Positions 8,712 to 17,766 are shown, counted from the stretch's first letter. The stretch: DNA of 35,621 bases from Zavarzinia sp. (GCA_025869435.1 JAOZVS010000138.1:1-35621); one strand, 5' to 3'. A program made the numbers and translations. Notes: generated from the letters alone by a model not told the origin.

Positions 8712-10313
8712 ATGAGTTTTGAACAACTGGGCCTCAGCGCCGAGGTGCTGAAGGCGGTGTCCGAGGCCGGATATTCCGAGCCCACGCCGATTCAGGCCCA
8801 GGCCATCCCCCAGGTGCTGCAAGGACGGGACGTTCTGGGCACGGCCCAGACCGGCACCGGCAAGACGGCCTCCTTCACCCTGCCGATGATCGACATTCTG
8901 GCCGCCGGGCGCCCCAAGGCCCGTATGCCCCGCTCCCTGATCCTGGAGCCGACCCGCGAACTGGCCGCCCAGGTCGCCGAGAATTTCGAGAAATACGGCA
9001 AGTACCACAAGCTCTCGATGGCGCTGCTGATCGGCGGCACCTCGATGGATGACCAGACCAAGAAGCTCGACCGCGGCGTCGACGTGCTGATCGCCACCCC
9101 CGGCCGCCTGCTCGATCACTACGAGCGTGGCCGCATCATGATGCAGGGCATCAAGGTCCTCGTGGTCGACGAAGCCGACCGCATGCTGGACATGGGCTTC
9201 ATTCCCGATCTCGAGCGGATCTGCAGCCTGCTGCCGGGCAACCGCCAGACGCTGTTCTTCTCGGCGACCATGCTGCCGGAAGTGAAGCGTCTCGCCGACA
9301 AGTTCCTGACCGATCCGGTTGAAATCTCCGTCGCCCGGGCCTCCTCGACCGCGACCACGATCATCCAGGCCATCGCGGTCGTCGACGAGATGGACAAGCG
9401 CGAAGCCCTGCGCAGCCTGTTGCGCTCGGAAACCGTGCGCAACGCCATCATCTTCTGCAACCGCAAGCGCGATGTCGACATCGTCGGCAAGTCGCTGGTC
9501 AAGCACGGCTTCAACGCCGCCGCCCTTCATGGCGACATGGCGCAGAGCGAGCGCAACGCCGTGCTGGAGCGCTTCCGCGCCGGTGAAGTGCCGATCCTCG
9601 TCGCCTCCGATGTCGCCGCCCGCGGCCTCGACGTCGCCGAGATCAGCCATGTCTTCAATTTCGACGTGCCGATCCATGCCGAGGATTACGTCCACCGCAT
9701 CGGTCGTACCGGCCGCGCCGGCCGTGAAGGCAAGTCCTACACGCTGGCCAGCCCCTATGACACCAAGTTCGTCAAGGCGATCGAAGAGCTGATCAAGCAG
9801 CCGATCCCGCGCCTGAACGTCGAGGGCATCACCCCTTGCGAACTGCTGTCGGATTCGGAAGCCAAGGCGCACAAGCGTGGCCGCGGCAAGCCGTCCGCCA
9901 CGGTGAAGAGCGTGAAGCTCACCAAGGGTCGTGGCAAGGCCAAGACCGAAGCCGCCCCGGACGAAATCGAGGCCGTCGCGGCCCCGGTGATCGAGGAGGA
10001 GCGGAGCCGCCCCGCCACCGGCGGCCGTGGCCGGCGCCGGCCCGAGCCGGAAGCCGTCGCGGCCCCGCGCGAGGAGAAAATGGCCGAGCGCCCGCGCGAG
10101 GAGAAATCCGAACGGCCGCGTGAAGAGAAATCCGAGCGCACCCGCGATTTCCGCGATGCGCCTGATCGCCGCGATTACAATGAACGCCGTCCGCCGCGCC
10201 GCCGCGACGACGACCTCGGCCCCAGCGTGATCGGCTTTGGCGACCATGTCCCGGCCTTCATCCTGCGCCCGGTCTATCCGGTCAAGGACACGGGCCGCGC
10301 CAACGAGGCCTGA
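8712..10313 (+). CDS. DEAD-box RNA helicase, RhlE type
   Basis: ATP-dependent RNA unwinding enzyme for RNA decay, ribosome assembly or cold adaptation. It has 533 residues from the ATG at 8712, where the family N-terminus (MSFEQLGLS, Q motif) begins; an in-frame ATG at 8613 would add 33 residues unlike the family. Motifs in order: AQTGTGKT (45-52), PTRELAAQV, TPGRLLDHYE, DEAD at 153-156, FSATM, VASDVAARGLDV and YVHRIGRTGRAG. After about residue 380 comes a basic, charged, low-complexity tail with KKR/RGR-like patches and a REEK-ER repeat, typical of RNA-binding extensions. It is flanked by a candidate promoter and a strong terminator, so it is monocistronic. RhlE versus another subfamily is inferred. 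Confidence 0.93.
   Translation: MSFEQLGLSAEVLKAVSEAGYSEPTPIQAQAIPQVLQGRDVLGTAQTGTGKTASFTLPMIDILAAGRPKARMPRSLILEPTRELAAQVAENFEKYGKYHKLSMALLIGGTSMDDQTKKLDRGVDVLIATPGRLLDHYERGRIMMQGIKVLVVDEADRMLDMGFIPDLERICSLLPGNRQTLFFSATMLPEVKRLADKFLTDPVEISVARASSTATTIIQAIAVVDEMDKREALRSLLRSETVRNAIIFCNRKRDVDIVGKSLVKHGFNAAALHGDMAQSERNAVLERFRAGEVPILVASDVAARGLDVAEISHVFNFDVPIHAEDYVHRIGRTGRAGREGKSYTLASPYDTKFVKAIEELIKQPIPRLNVEGITPCELLSDSEAKAHKRGRGKPSATVKSVKLTKGRGKAKTEAAPDEIEAVAAPVIEEERSRPATGGRGRRRPEPEAVAAPREEKMAERPREEKSERPREEKSERTRDFRDAPDRRDYNERRPPRRRDDDLGPSVIGFGDHVPAFILRPVYPVKDTGRANEA
10068..10139 (+). repeat. REEK-x-ER tandem repeat in the helicase tail
   Basis: Three in-frame copies encode REEKMAERP, REEKSERP and REEKSER (residues about 453-476 of the helicase). 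The repeats are charged and probably disordered. Copies differ at synonymous sites (gag/gaa, cgc/cgg/cgt), so this is not a very recent slip-strand event. Confidence 0.75.
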
Positions 10314-10337
10314 ACCACAGGCTTCCGACCGATATGA

Positions 10338-10371
10338 AACCCCCGGGCGAGACCATCGCCCGGGGGTTTTT
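10338..10371 (+). terminator. Intrinsic terminator of the helicase gene
   Basis: A perfect 13-bp stem (10338-10350 with 10356-10368), a 5-base loop and a T5 tail overlapping the stem end. It lies 24 bases past the helicase stop and is one of the strongest terminators in the window. Confidence 0.93.
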
Positions 10372-10377
10372 CATGTC

Positions 10378-10482
10378 ACCCCCTCGGCGGAGGGCCGCGG
10401 CACTTTCGAGGATGGCACGCAGGACATCATCACCTTCGCCAATGGCGCCTCGGTCCACGCCAGCGATTTCGTCTTCGTCTAG
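10378..10482 (+). pseudogene. Short coding-like relic, C-terminal fragment
   Basis: One open frame from about 10378 to the TAG at 10480-10482 reads ITFANGASVHASDFVFV at its end. G or C fills about 30 of 34 third codon positions, as in real genes here. The wording resembles the last repeat and C-terminus of RTX/calcium-binding secreted proteins, but the match is from memory and short. There is no start codon or upstream coding: the helicase terminator immediately precedes it. It overlaps the last bases of dctR on the other strand. It may be the remnant of a deleted gene, or chance. Confidence 0.25.
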
Positions 10483-11117
10483 GCGCCGCCCCCGTCCTGT
10501 CGGCTCGCCCCGAGCATCGGCAGGACGGGGGAGACCAGGCGGGCCAGTTCGGCGGCATTGCCGGCGCCGATCTTGGCCAGCACCCGGCCCCGATGCACCT
10601 CGACCGTGCGGATCGCGATGCCCAACTCCCCGGCGATCTGCTTGTTCAGCTTGCCGTCGATCATGCGCTCCATCACCTCGGCTTCGCGGGCCGACAGGCT
10701 GCGGATCTTGCGGGCGATCGTGTCCACCGTCCGGGTCTCGACCTGACGCCTGACGAACCGGGCGATGGCCGCCTTGGCGAGATCGACGATCTGATTGTCG
10801 TTGAAGGGCTTTTCCACGAAATCGAAGGCCCCGGCCTTCAGCGTGCTGACCGCGACGGGCACGTCGGCATGGCCGGTGAGAAAGATCACCGGCGCCTCGC
10901 TGCCCATGGCCCGCAGCCGCTCGAACACTTCGGGGCCGGAGAGCCCATGCATTCGCACGTCGAGGATGATGCAGGCGCAATCATCCAGGGGCTGCGCCTC
11001 CAGAAAGGCTTCGCCCGAGCCCCAGCCGGTGGCGGCAAGGCCACGGGAGGCGAAGAGAAACGCGAGGGCGTCGCGGATCGTCTCCTCGTCGTCGACGATA
11101 TGGATGGTTCCGGTCAT
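10479..11117 (-). CDS. dctR: FixJ/DctR-type response regulator
   Basis: Two-component response regulator, 212 residues. The receiver domain has the acidic pocket VDDEE (8-12), the phosphoacceptor Asp53 in ILDVRMHG, the conserved T81 and Lys103 in EKPF. The C-terminal LuxR/FixJ helix-turn-helix is visible as LSAREAEVMERMIDGKLNKQIA followed by the recognition region around IRTVEVHRGR. Its ATG overlaps the stop of the kinase gene (ATGA), so the pair is translationally coupled. It stands divergent from dctPQM, as dctSR does near dctPQM in Rhodobacter capsulatus, and so probably activates that transporter. The symbol rests on context. Confidence 0.85.
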   Translation of the reverse strand: MTGTIHIVDDEETIRDALAFLFASRGLAATGWGSGEAFLEAQPLDDCACIILDVRMHGLSGPEVFERLRAMGSEAPVIFLTGHADVPVAVSTLKAGAFDFVEKPFNDNQIVDLAKAAIARFVRRQVETRTVDTIARKIRSLSAREAEVMERMIDGKLNKQIAGELGIAIRTVEVHRGRVLAKIGAGNAAELARLVSPVLPMLGASRQDGGGA

Positions 11118-13099
11118 TCGGCCGCCAGTTCCGCTGCCTTGGCCTGCGCCGGCAGGATGACGGTGAAGACCGTCCCCGCCACCGCGCCGCGCCGGAAGGT
11201 CAGCTGCCCGCGATGCAGTTCCACCAGGGTCCGGCAGATGTTCAGCCCCATGCCCATGCCATGCGGCTTGGTCGAAGTGAAGGCATCGAAAACATGCTCC
11301 GCCAGCGCGGGCTCGATGCCATGGCCCAGATCCGCGACCTCGATCCGGACGTCGCCCTCCGCCGTCGTATCCAGCGTGACGCTTAACGTATCGCCCTGGC
11401 GTCGGCCCTCGGCCATGGCTTCCATGCCGTTGCGGATCAGGTTGATCAGGACCTGCTGGATCAGGATGCGGTCGGCGCGAACCTCGGGCGCGGGATGAAG
11501 CAGGGTCTCGATCACGACCCGCTGCTCCCGCGCCTCGGCGCCGAGGAAACCCACGGTCTCCCCGATCACATCCGGCAGCGACAGCGGGTCGAGCCGGGGT
11601 TCGCGCTTCTTCACGAGGTCCTGGATGCGCCGGATGATCTGCCCCGCCCGGCCCGCCTGCGTCGCCACCTTCTCGACCGCGAGGCGCATCATGGCGCCAT
11701 CGGCCTGCCGCTGATCGAGGAGGTTCAGGGCGCCGGTGGCATAGCCCGCGATGGCCGACAAGGGCTGGTTCAGTTCGTGGGCCAGGGTGGAGGCCATCTC
11801 GCCCAGGGTGACGAGCCGGCCGGTGCGGGCCATGGCCTCGTCCTGGAGCCGGGCAGCCCGCGCCGCGCGCTTCGCCTCGGTGATGTCGATCACCGAGCCC
11901 ATCCAGCCCCGGTGCACGCCAGCGGCATCGATCAGCGGCGCCTCGAAGACCTGGACATCGATCATGGTGCCATCGCGGCGGCGAAAGCCAGTCTCGAAGG
12001 CCTGCGGACGGGCCTGCCCGGCCGCGAGGGCGGCCTGGCGGCCGAGGGTTTCCTGCATCCGGTCCGGCGACCAATAGGGCATGGGCGGCAGGCGGCCGAC
12101 CAGATCCTCGGCCGGCCAGTCCACCAGCTTGCAGAAGGCCGAATTGACATAGAGGATGCGGCCCTCGTGATCCTTGGCGCGCAGGCCGACGGTCAGGCTT
12201 TCCTCCATCGAATGGCGAAAGGCGATCTCGCCCTGCAGCAGCTTCTCGGCCCGCCGCCGTCGCCGCGCGCTGCGCTGGAGCGTCAGCAGGGCCATGATGG
12301 CGAACAGGGCCAGACTGGCAATGACCGCGACCAGCAACGTATCGAGGAAGCCCGCCGGGCGCTTGTAGGGCGTGATGGTCAGGACGGTGCCGCGCAAGGG
12401 CGGATCGAAACTGATGGAATGGCTGAGGGCCTCGGCATCGAGCGCGCGGCGCGCCCGCGCCGCCAGCGTGGTGCCGCCGGTATCGGCCAGGCGGACGCCA
12501 TATTGTTCCGCGATCCACCAGGGAATATGCCGGTCGAGCAGCAGCGGCAGCGAGACCGTCGCCGTTACCACGCCGCCGCCGCCAACCGCGAGGCCGAAGC
12601 TGACCGTATCGTCCGCGATATCGCCGTAGACCGGCCGGGACAGGACAAGCCCCGTTCGCAGGATGAGCCCCGGCAAGCGGCCATCCTCATCCCCCGACAA
12701 CCCCGGCACGGCCCGGATCAGGCGCCCCGCCGCATCATGCCAGGCGATCGACAGGACTTCCGGGTTGGAGGCGATATGCAGTCGCTCGCGCGCCTCGAGG
12801 ACCTGGACCGAGGCGCCGCCCGCCGCATCGAGCGCGAGGCGGGCCAGCATGTCTTCGTCGATGGAGAGCTGAAAGCGCAGGGTCTGTTCGACCCACAGGG
12901 CATCGGTGGCGAGCTTGGTCCGATGCTGTTCGGTCTCGCCGCGATCGACCACCCAGACGAAAGCGGCGACAAGGCAGACAAGCGCGAGAATGGCGGCCAG
13001 CGGCACCAGCGACAGGAGATCGACCCGGCTGGTCGTCCATCCGTCCTGGATCACCCATGGGCTTTCCCCCGCGGCCTTTTCCTTGCCTTCCCGCAGCAC
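11114..13099 (-). CDS. dctS: DctS-type sensor histidine kinase
   Basis: Membrane sensor kinase of 661 residues. A first transmembrane segment (about 31-50) and a second (about 254-276) enclose a periplasmic sensing domain of roughly 200 residues. Then come a PAS domain (about 290-410, with ILYVNSAFCKLVDW and a PAC end GWMGSVIDITEAKR) and a HisKA domain with the phospho-histidine near residue 441 in TLAHELNQPLSAIAGY. The HATPase domain has NLIRNGMEAM, DLGHGIE and GMGMGLNICRT. This is the DctS/FixL architecture. It probably detects dicarboxylates outside the cell and phosphorylates DctR. It is divergent from dctP with 148 bases between the starts. Confidence 0.88.
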   Translation of the reverse strand: MLREGKEKAAGESPWVIQDGWTTSRVDLLSLVPLAAILALVCLVAAFVWVVDRGETEQHRTKLATDALWVEQTLRFQLSIDEDMLARLALDAAGGASVQVLEARERLHIASNPEVLSIAWHDAAGRLIRAVPGLSGDEDGRLPGLILRTGLVLSRPVYGDIADDTVSFGLAVGGGGVVTATVSLPLLLDRHIPWWIAEQYGVRLADTGGTTLAARARRALDAEALSHSISFDPPLRGTVLTITPYKRPAGFLDTLLVAVIASLALFAIMALLTLQRSARRRRRAEKLLQGEIAFRHSMEESLTVGLRAKDHEGRILYVNSAFCKLVDWPAEDLVGRLPPMPYWSPDRMQETLGRQAALAAGQARPQAFETGFRRRDGTMIDVQVFEAPLIDAAGVHRGWMGSVIDITEAKRAARAARLQDEAMARTGRLVTLGEMASTLAHELNQPLSAIAGYATGALNLLDQRQADGAMMRLAVEKVATQAGRAGQIIRRIQDLVKKREPRLDPLSLPDVIGETVGFLGAEAREQRVVIETLLHPAPEVRADRILIQQVLINLIRNGMEAMAEGRRQGDTLSVTLDTTAEGDVRIEVADLGHGIEPALAEHVFDAFTSTKPHGMGMGLNICRTLVELHRGQLTFRRGAVAGTVFTVILPAQAKAAELAAE

Positions 13100-13247
13100 C
13101 TGGTCCTCCCCGGCGATGCCGGTGCCTCAATCTCGATGCCGGGTTGCCCCCGGTCCATTGCGGTAACCCACAATAGCGGCGCCGTCCGGGACGTGGCAAG
13201 CAGTCAGCCTGACCGCCGACAAGCGCGGAATGCCTGGAGGAAACAAG

Positions 13248-14249
13248 ATGTTGAATCGTCGCCAATTCACCCGGCTGGCCGGCACGGCCGCCCTGGCCCT
13301 GGCCGCGCCGGTCCCGGCCTTCGCCGCCCCGACCATCATCAAATTCAGCCATGTCGTCGCCCCGGATACGCCCAAGGGCAAGGGCGCCCAGAAGTTCAAG
13401 GAACTGGCGGAGAAATACACGAACGGCGCCGTGATCGTCGAAGTCTATCCGAACAGCCAGCTCTACAAGGACAAGGAAGAGCTGGAGGCGCTGCAACTCG
13501 GCGCGGTCCACATGCTGGCGCCGTCGCTGGCCAAATTCGGCCCCCTCGGCGTTCAGGAATTCGAGCTGTTCGACCTGCCCTATCTGATGGATGGCTATGA
13601 CGCCCTGCGCAAGATCACCGATGGCGAGGTCGGCAAGATGCTGCTGGGCAAGCTGGAAGCCAAGGGCATCAAGGGCCTCGCCTATTGGGACAATGGCTTC
13701 AAGGTCATGTCGGCCAATTCGCCGCTGCACACGCCGGACGACTTCCTCGGCCTGAAGATGCGTATCCAGTCCTCGAAGATCCTCGAGGCCCAGATGCAGG
13801 CGCTGGGCGCCGTGCCGCAGGTCATGGCTTTCTCGGAAGTCTATCAGGCGCTGCAGACCGGCGTCGTCGACGGCACCGAGAACCCGCCCTCCAACATGTA
13901 TACCCAGAAGATGCACGAGGTGCAGAAGCACGCCTCGCTCTCGAACCACGGCTATCTCGGCTATGCCGTGATCGTCAACAAGGCCTTCTGGGAAGGACTG
14001 GACCCGGCGATCCGCAGCCAGCTGGACAAGGCGATGACGGAATCGACCGAATACGCCAACTCGATCGCCAAGGAAGAAAACGAGAAGTCGCTGGCGGCGA
14101 TGAAGGCGGCGGGAAAGACCGAATTCCACGAGCTGACGGCCGACGAAAAGGCGGCCTGGGTCGCCGTCCTCACCCCCGTGCACGAGAAGATGTCCGGCCG
14201 TATCGGCGCGGATCTGATCAAGCAGGCCTACGCCGCGCTGGGCCGCTGA
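13248..14249 (+). CDS. dctP: TRAP transporter substrate-binding protein DctP
   Basis: Periplasmic solute receptor of a TRAP transporter, 333 residues. The start at 13248 is fixed by GGAGG seven bases upstream; an ATG at 13230 would put that site inside the gene. The signal peptide begins MLNRRQFTRLAG, with a twin arginine that allows Tat export, and is probably cleaved after AFA. The mature protein opens with IIKFSHVVAPDTPKGKGAQ, standard for the DctP family. The region around MRIQSSKILEAQ carries the arginine that usually grips the substrate carboxylate. The substrate is probably a C4-dicarboxylate given dctSR next door, but other carboxylates are possible. Confidence 0.93.
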   Translation: MLNRRQFTRLAGTAALALAAPVPAFAAPTIIKFSHVVAPDTPKGKGAQKFKELAEKYTNGAVIVEVYPNSQLYKDKEELEALQLGAVHMLAPSLAKFGPLGVQEFELFDLPYLMDGYDALRKITDGEVGKMLLGKLEAKGIKGLAYWDNGFKVMSANSPLHTPDDFLGLKMRIQSSKILEAQMQALGAVPQVMAFSEVYQALQTGVVDGTENPPSNMYTQKMHEVQKHASLSNHGYLGYAVIVNKAFWEGLDPAIRSQLDKAMTESTEYANSIAKEENEKSLAAMKAAGKTEFHELTADEKAAWVAVLTPVHEKMSGRIGADLIKQAYAALGR

Positions 14250-14267
14250 AACCCTGGCTGAAACCCC

Positions 14268-14288
14268 GGGGGCGCGCCGCGCGCCCCC
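14268..14288 (+). other. Intercistronic hairpin between dctP and dctQ
   Basis: A 9-bp GC stem (14268-14276 with 14280-14288) with a 3-base loop and no U-tract. It sits 18 bases past the dctP stop, inside the operon. Such structures after binding-protein genes usually stabilise the upstream message or limit read-through, giving more receptor than permease. Confidence 0.6.
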
Positions 14289-14307
14289 ACTTCCTTCGAG
14301 GTTCGCC

Positions 14308-14940
14308 ATGATCCTGCGCTTCCTCGACCGTTTCGAAGAGGTGATCATCTCGGTGCTGATGGCGGTGGCCGTCGCGCTGATCTTCGTCGCGGTCGTCCAT
14401 CGCTTCTCCCTCGGCTTCGCCGCCGATATCGTTTCCTTCGCCCGCAAGAACGACATGCCGGATCTGGCGGACGCCGCCCGCTCCGTTTTCAAGACCATCA
14501 ATGCCCTCAAGCTGACCTGGGCGCAGGAAGCCTGCATCTATCTCTTCGTCTGGATGGCCAAGTTCGGCGCCGCCTATGGCGTCCGGGTCGGCATCCATGT
14601 CGGTGTCGACATCCTCGTCGAGCGCCTGTCGCCCGAAAGGCGCCGGCCGGTGACCATCGTCGCCATGTCGGGCGGTGTGATCTTCACCGCGCTCGTCGCC
14701 TGGATCGGCGCCGATTTCGTCTGGCATGTCGCGGCCGGCGGCCAGACCTCGCCCGATCTCGAAATGCCCATGTGGGTGGTCTACCTCGCCGTGCCGCTCG
14801 GCTCGGCGCTGATGTGCTTCCGCTTCCTTCAGGCGCTGAGGCTCTACATCACCACCGGTTACATCGCGCATCACGACCACAGCGCGGTCGACGGTCTCGA
14901 CGACGAGCCGGCGGCGCAGCCGAACGGGGGCCGCGCATGA
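14308..14940 (+). CDS. dctQ: TRAP transporter small permease DctQ
   Basis: Small membrane subunit of the TRAP transporter, 210 residues, at the long end of the family. Four hydrophobic helices are visible, around residues 12-32, 73-92, 110-132 and 150-175. The loop between the first two is extended (FARKNDMPDLADAARSVF). The motif GVRVGIHVGVDIL matches the conserved DctQ segment. The tail is cytoplasmic and polar. The stop overlaps the dctM start in an ATGA, so Q and M are translated together and should form the membrane complex served by DctP. Confidence 0.92.
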   Translation: MILRFLDRFEEVIISVLMAVAVALIFVAVVHRFSLGFAADIVSFARKNDMPDLADAARSVFKTINALKLTWAQEACIYLFVWMAKFGAAYGVRVGIHVGVDILVERLSPERRRPVTIVAMSGGVIFTALVAWIGADFVWHVAAGGQTSPDLEMPMWVVYLAVPLGSALMCFRFLQALRLYITTGYIAHHDHSAVDGLDDEPAAQPNGGRA

Positions 14941-16259
14941 CCGCGATCATCGTCTTCCTGATCCTCGCCCTGCTGCTGGTCACGGGGATGCCCGTGTCCA
15001 TCGCCCTCGGGCTCACGGTTTTCACCTTCCTCATCGCCTTCACCAATATCCCGATGGATTCGATCGCCCTGAAACTGTTCACGGGCATCGAGAAGTTCGA
15101 GATCATGGCGATCCCCTTCTTCATCCTCGCCGGCAATTTCCTGACCCATGGCGGTGTCGCGCGGCGGATGATCCGCTTCGCCACCTCGATGGTCGGCCAT
15201 TGGTACGGCGGCATGGGGCTGGCGGCGGTCTTCGCCTGCGCGCTGTTCGCCGCGATCTCCGGCTCGTCCCCGGCGACGGTGATGGCGGTCGGCTCGATCC
15301 TGATCCCGGCCATGGTCAAGCAGGGCTATCCGCCACAATTCGGCGTCGGCACCGTCGCGACCGCGGGCGGTCTCGGCATCCTCATCCCGCCCTCGATCGT
15401 CATGGTCATGTATTCGGTCGCGACCTCGGGCATGGTGGTGACCGGGCCGGACGGCGGCCAGGTTCTCTCCGCCTCGATCGGCTCGCTGTTCATCGCCGGT
15501 GTCGTGCCGGGCTTGATGCTGGCCATGATGCTGGGCGGCACCACCATGTACCGCGCCTGGAAGAACGGCTATCCGCGCATGGCGCGGGCCAGCTGGCGCG
15601 AACGGATCAAGGCCTTCCGCGAAAGCGTCTGGGGCCTGATGCTGATCGTCATCATCATGGGCGGCATTTATGGCGGCATCTTCACCCCGACCGAGGCGGC
15701 GGCGGTTTCCGCGGTCTATGCCTTCGTCATCGCCATCTGGGTCTACAAGGACATCAAGCTGCGCGACGTGCCGAAGGTGCTGCTGTCGTCGGCGGCGATG
15801 TCGGCGATGCTGCTCTACATCATCACCAACGCCGTGATGTTCGCCTTCATCCTGACCTCGGAGCAGATCCCGCAGGCCCTGTCGGAGTGGCTGGTCGGCC
15901 TTGGCCTGGATCAGTTCGGCTTCCTGTTGGCGGTCAACCTGATCCTTCTCGTCATCGGCATGGTGATGGAGCCGTCGGCCATCGTCCTGATCATGGCGCC
16001 GATCCTCTATCCGGTCGCGGTGAAGCTGGGGGTCGATCCGGTGCATTTCGGCATCATGATGGTGGTCAACATGGAGATCGGCCTGATCACGCCGCCCGTC
16101 GGGCTCAATCTCTATGTCGCCTCGTCCATCTCCCGACTTGGCCTGACCGAGGTGACCAAGGCGACCTGGCCCTGGCTGCTGACCGTCCTGGTCTTCCTTG
16201 GCCTCATCACCTATCTGCCGAGCATCGTGCTCTTCCTGCCGCGCCTGATGGGCATGTGA
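14937..16259 (+). CDS. dctM: TRAP transporter large permease DctM
   Basis: Large membrane subunit that carries the sodium-coupled transport path, 440 residues from the ATG at 14937. An in-frame ATG at 14772 would add 55 residues that are only a shadow of dctQ. The protein is nearly all hydrophobic helices. Conserved DctM stretches are visible: ISGSSPATVMAVGSI, GGLGILIPPSIVMVMY, YGGIFTPTEAAAVSAVYA and GLITPPVGLNLYV. It is the last gene of the dctPQM operon, with a hairpin terminator 13 bases past the stop. Confidence 0.95.
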   Translation: MTAIIVFLILALLLVTGMPVSIALGLTVFTFLIAFTNIPMDSIALKLFTGIEKFEIMAIPFFILAGNFLTHGGVARRMIRFATSMVGHWYGGMGLAAVFACALFAAISGSSPATVMAVGSILIPAMVKQGYPPQFGVGTVATAGGLGILIPPSIVMVMYSVATSGMVVTGPDGGQVLSASIGSLFIAGVVPGLMLAMMLGGTTMYRAWKNGYPRMARASWRERIKAFRESVWGLMLIVIIMGGIYGGIFTPTEAAAVSAVYAFVIAIWVYKDIKLRDVPKVLLSSAAMSAMLLYIITNAVMFAFILTSEQIPQALSEWLVGLGLDQFGFLLAVNLILLVIGMVMEPSAIVLIMAPILYPVAVKLGVDPVHFGIMMVVNMEIGLITPPVGLNLYVASSISRLGLTEVTKATWPWLLTVLVFLGLITYLPSIVLFLPRLMGM

Positions 16260-16265
16260 CGGCGA

Positions 16266-16304
16266 CAAGAAAACGCCCCGGCCTTTCGGCCGGGGCGTCG
16301 TCAT
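16266..16304. terminator. Bidirectional terminator between dctM and the aldehyde dehydrogenase gene
   Basis: An 11-bp perfect stem, 16273-16283 with 16288-16298, and a TTTC loop. On the minus strand it is followed by TTTCTT, good for the dehydrogenase gene that ends at 16324. On the plus strand the tail CGTCATTT is weaker. It separates two convergent units. Confidence 0.8.
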
Positions 16305-16323
16305 TTCACCCGTGGCGTTATGG

Positions 16324-17766
16324 TCACTTCAGCATGAAGGCCATCAGCTTCTCGATCCGCGGACCGAAGGGCGGCCGCATCATCGAGAGCAGGTTGAACT
16401 TCGACTGATGCATAACCGACTTCTTGTGGCTGAAGGTCAGGAAGCCGTCGCGGCCGTGGTAGGAGCCCATGCCGGAGGGACCGACACCGCCGAACGGCAG
16501 ATCTTCCTGGGCGACATGCATCACCGTCTCGTTGATGCAGGCCCCGCCCGAGGTCGTGCGGCTCAGCACCTTGTTCTGCACCGCCTTGTCGTCGGAGAAG
16601 ACATAGAGCGCGAGCGGCCGGCCATGGTCGTTCACATAATCGATCGCCTCGTCGATCTGGCGATAGGTCTTGATTGGCATCAGCGGCCCGAAGATTTCGT
16701 CCTGCATCACCTTCATATCCTCGGTCGCGTCGAGGATCAGGGTCGGCGGGATCTTGTGGGTCGGCTGCTGCTCGAAATTCTCGTTGCCCGGATTGACCTC
16801 GACCACCTTGGCGCCCTTGGCCTTGGCGTCGGCGATCAGGCCGCGCAGGCGGTCGTAGTGGCGCTGGTTGACGACCGAGGTGTAGTCGTCATTGTCCTTC
16901 AGGGTCGGATAGGACTTGGCGACCTGCTTCGAGACCATGTCGATGAACTGGTCGCGCTTTTCCTCGGGCACGAAGACGTAATCGGGGGCGACGCAGGTCT
17001 GACCGGCGTTCAGGAACTTGCCCTGCACGATGCTGCCCACCGCCGCCTCCATCCGGGCGCCACGATCGACGATGGTCGGCGACTTGCCGCCGAGTTCCAG
17101 CGTGACCGGCACCAGGTTCTCGGCCGCCGCCCGCATGACATGACGGCCGACCGAGGTCGCGCCGGTGAAGAACAGATGGTCATAGGGCAGCTTGGAGAAG
17201 GCTTCGCCCACGTCCGGCCCGCCGGTGACGACCGAGACCTCGAGATCCGAGAAGGCGGCGCCCAGCACCTTGGCCATCAGGTCCGAGGTGCGCGGGGTGA
17301 ATTCGGACGGCTTCAGCATCACCCGGTTGCCGGCGGCGAAGGCCGCGGCCATCGGCCCGAAGGCCAGCTGGATCGGATAGTTCCACGGCGAGATGATGCC
17401 GATCACCCCGAGCGGCTGGAAGATGATGCGGTTCGACGCCGGGAAATAATTGATCGAGGTCGGGCGCTTTTCCGGCTGCATCCATTTGGCGAGATGCTTC
17501 GACATATGCTTGATGCCTTCGGCGGTGACCACGAAATCGGTCAGCATCGTCTCGTGCTTCGAGCGATGGCCGAAATCGGCCGAGACCGCGTCGAGGAAGG
17601 CGTCCTTGTTGTCGAGCAGGGCTTTCTTCAGCCGGGCCAGACGGTCGCGGCGCAGGGCGACCGAAGGCGGACCCATCTTGAGGAAATCCTTGCGCTGGCG
17701 GTCCAGGGTCGTCCGCAGGGCCGCGGCGACACCACCAACCTCGATTCTCGCTTCCACAGTGCTCAT
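16324..17766 (-). CDS. Aldehyde dehydrogenase, coniferyl aldehyde dehydrogenase-like
   Basis: NAD(P)-dependent oxidation of an aldehyde to its acid, cytoplasmic. The 480 residues match the class-3-like group that includes coniferyl aldehyde dehydrogenase (calB). Visible parts are the nucleotide-binding loop SPWNYPIQL, LKPSEFTPRTS, FFTGATSVGRHVM, the general base Glu224 in ELGGKSP, and the nucleophile Cys258 in GQTCVAPDYV. The C-terminal MRPPFGPRIEKLMAFML is a family trait. GAGAGGAAAC precedes the ATG. It is a single-gene unit ending in a shared terminator. The true substrate may be an aromatic or a medium-chain aliphatic aldehyde; the sequence does not decide. Confidence 0.9.
   Translation of the reverse strand: MSTVEARIEVGGVAAALRTTLDRQRKDFLKMGPPSVALRRDRLARLKKALLDNKDAFLDAVSADFGHRSKHETMLTDFVVTAEGIKHMSKHLAKWMQPEKRPTSINYFPASNRIIFQPLGVIGIISPWNYPIQLAFGPMAAAFAAGNRVMLKPSEFTPRTSDLMAKVLGAAFSDLEVSVVTGGPDVGEAFSKLPYDHLFFTGATSVGRHVMRAAAENLVPVTLELGGKSPTIVDRGARMEAAVGSIVQGKFLNAGQTCVAPDYVFVPEEKRDQFIDMVSKQVAKSYPTLKDNDDYTSVVNQRHYDRLRGLIADAKAKGAKVVEVNPGNENFEQQPTHKIPPTLILDATEDMKVMQDEIFGPLMPIKTYRQIDEAIDYVNDHGRPLALYVFSDDKAVQNKVLSRTTSGGACINETVMHVAQEDLPFGGVGPSGMGSYHGRDGFLTFSHKKSVMHQSKFNLLSMMRPPFGPRIEKLMAFMLK

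Noticed and set aside
13194-13210. Possible sigma-54 promoter (GG-N10-GC) upstream of dctP
   Set aside because: Only the invariant GG and GC fit well; the TTGC part is poor, and DctR is FixJ-type rather than an NtrC-type activator.
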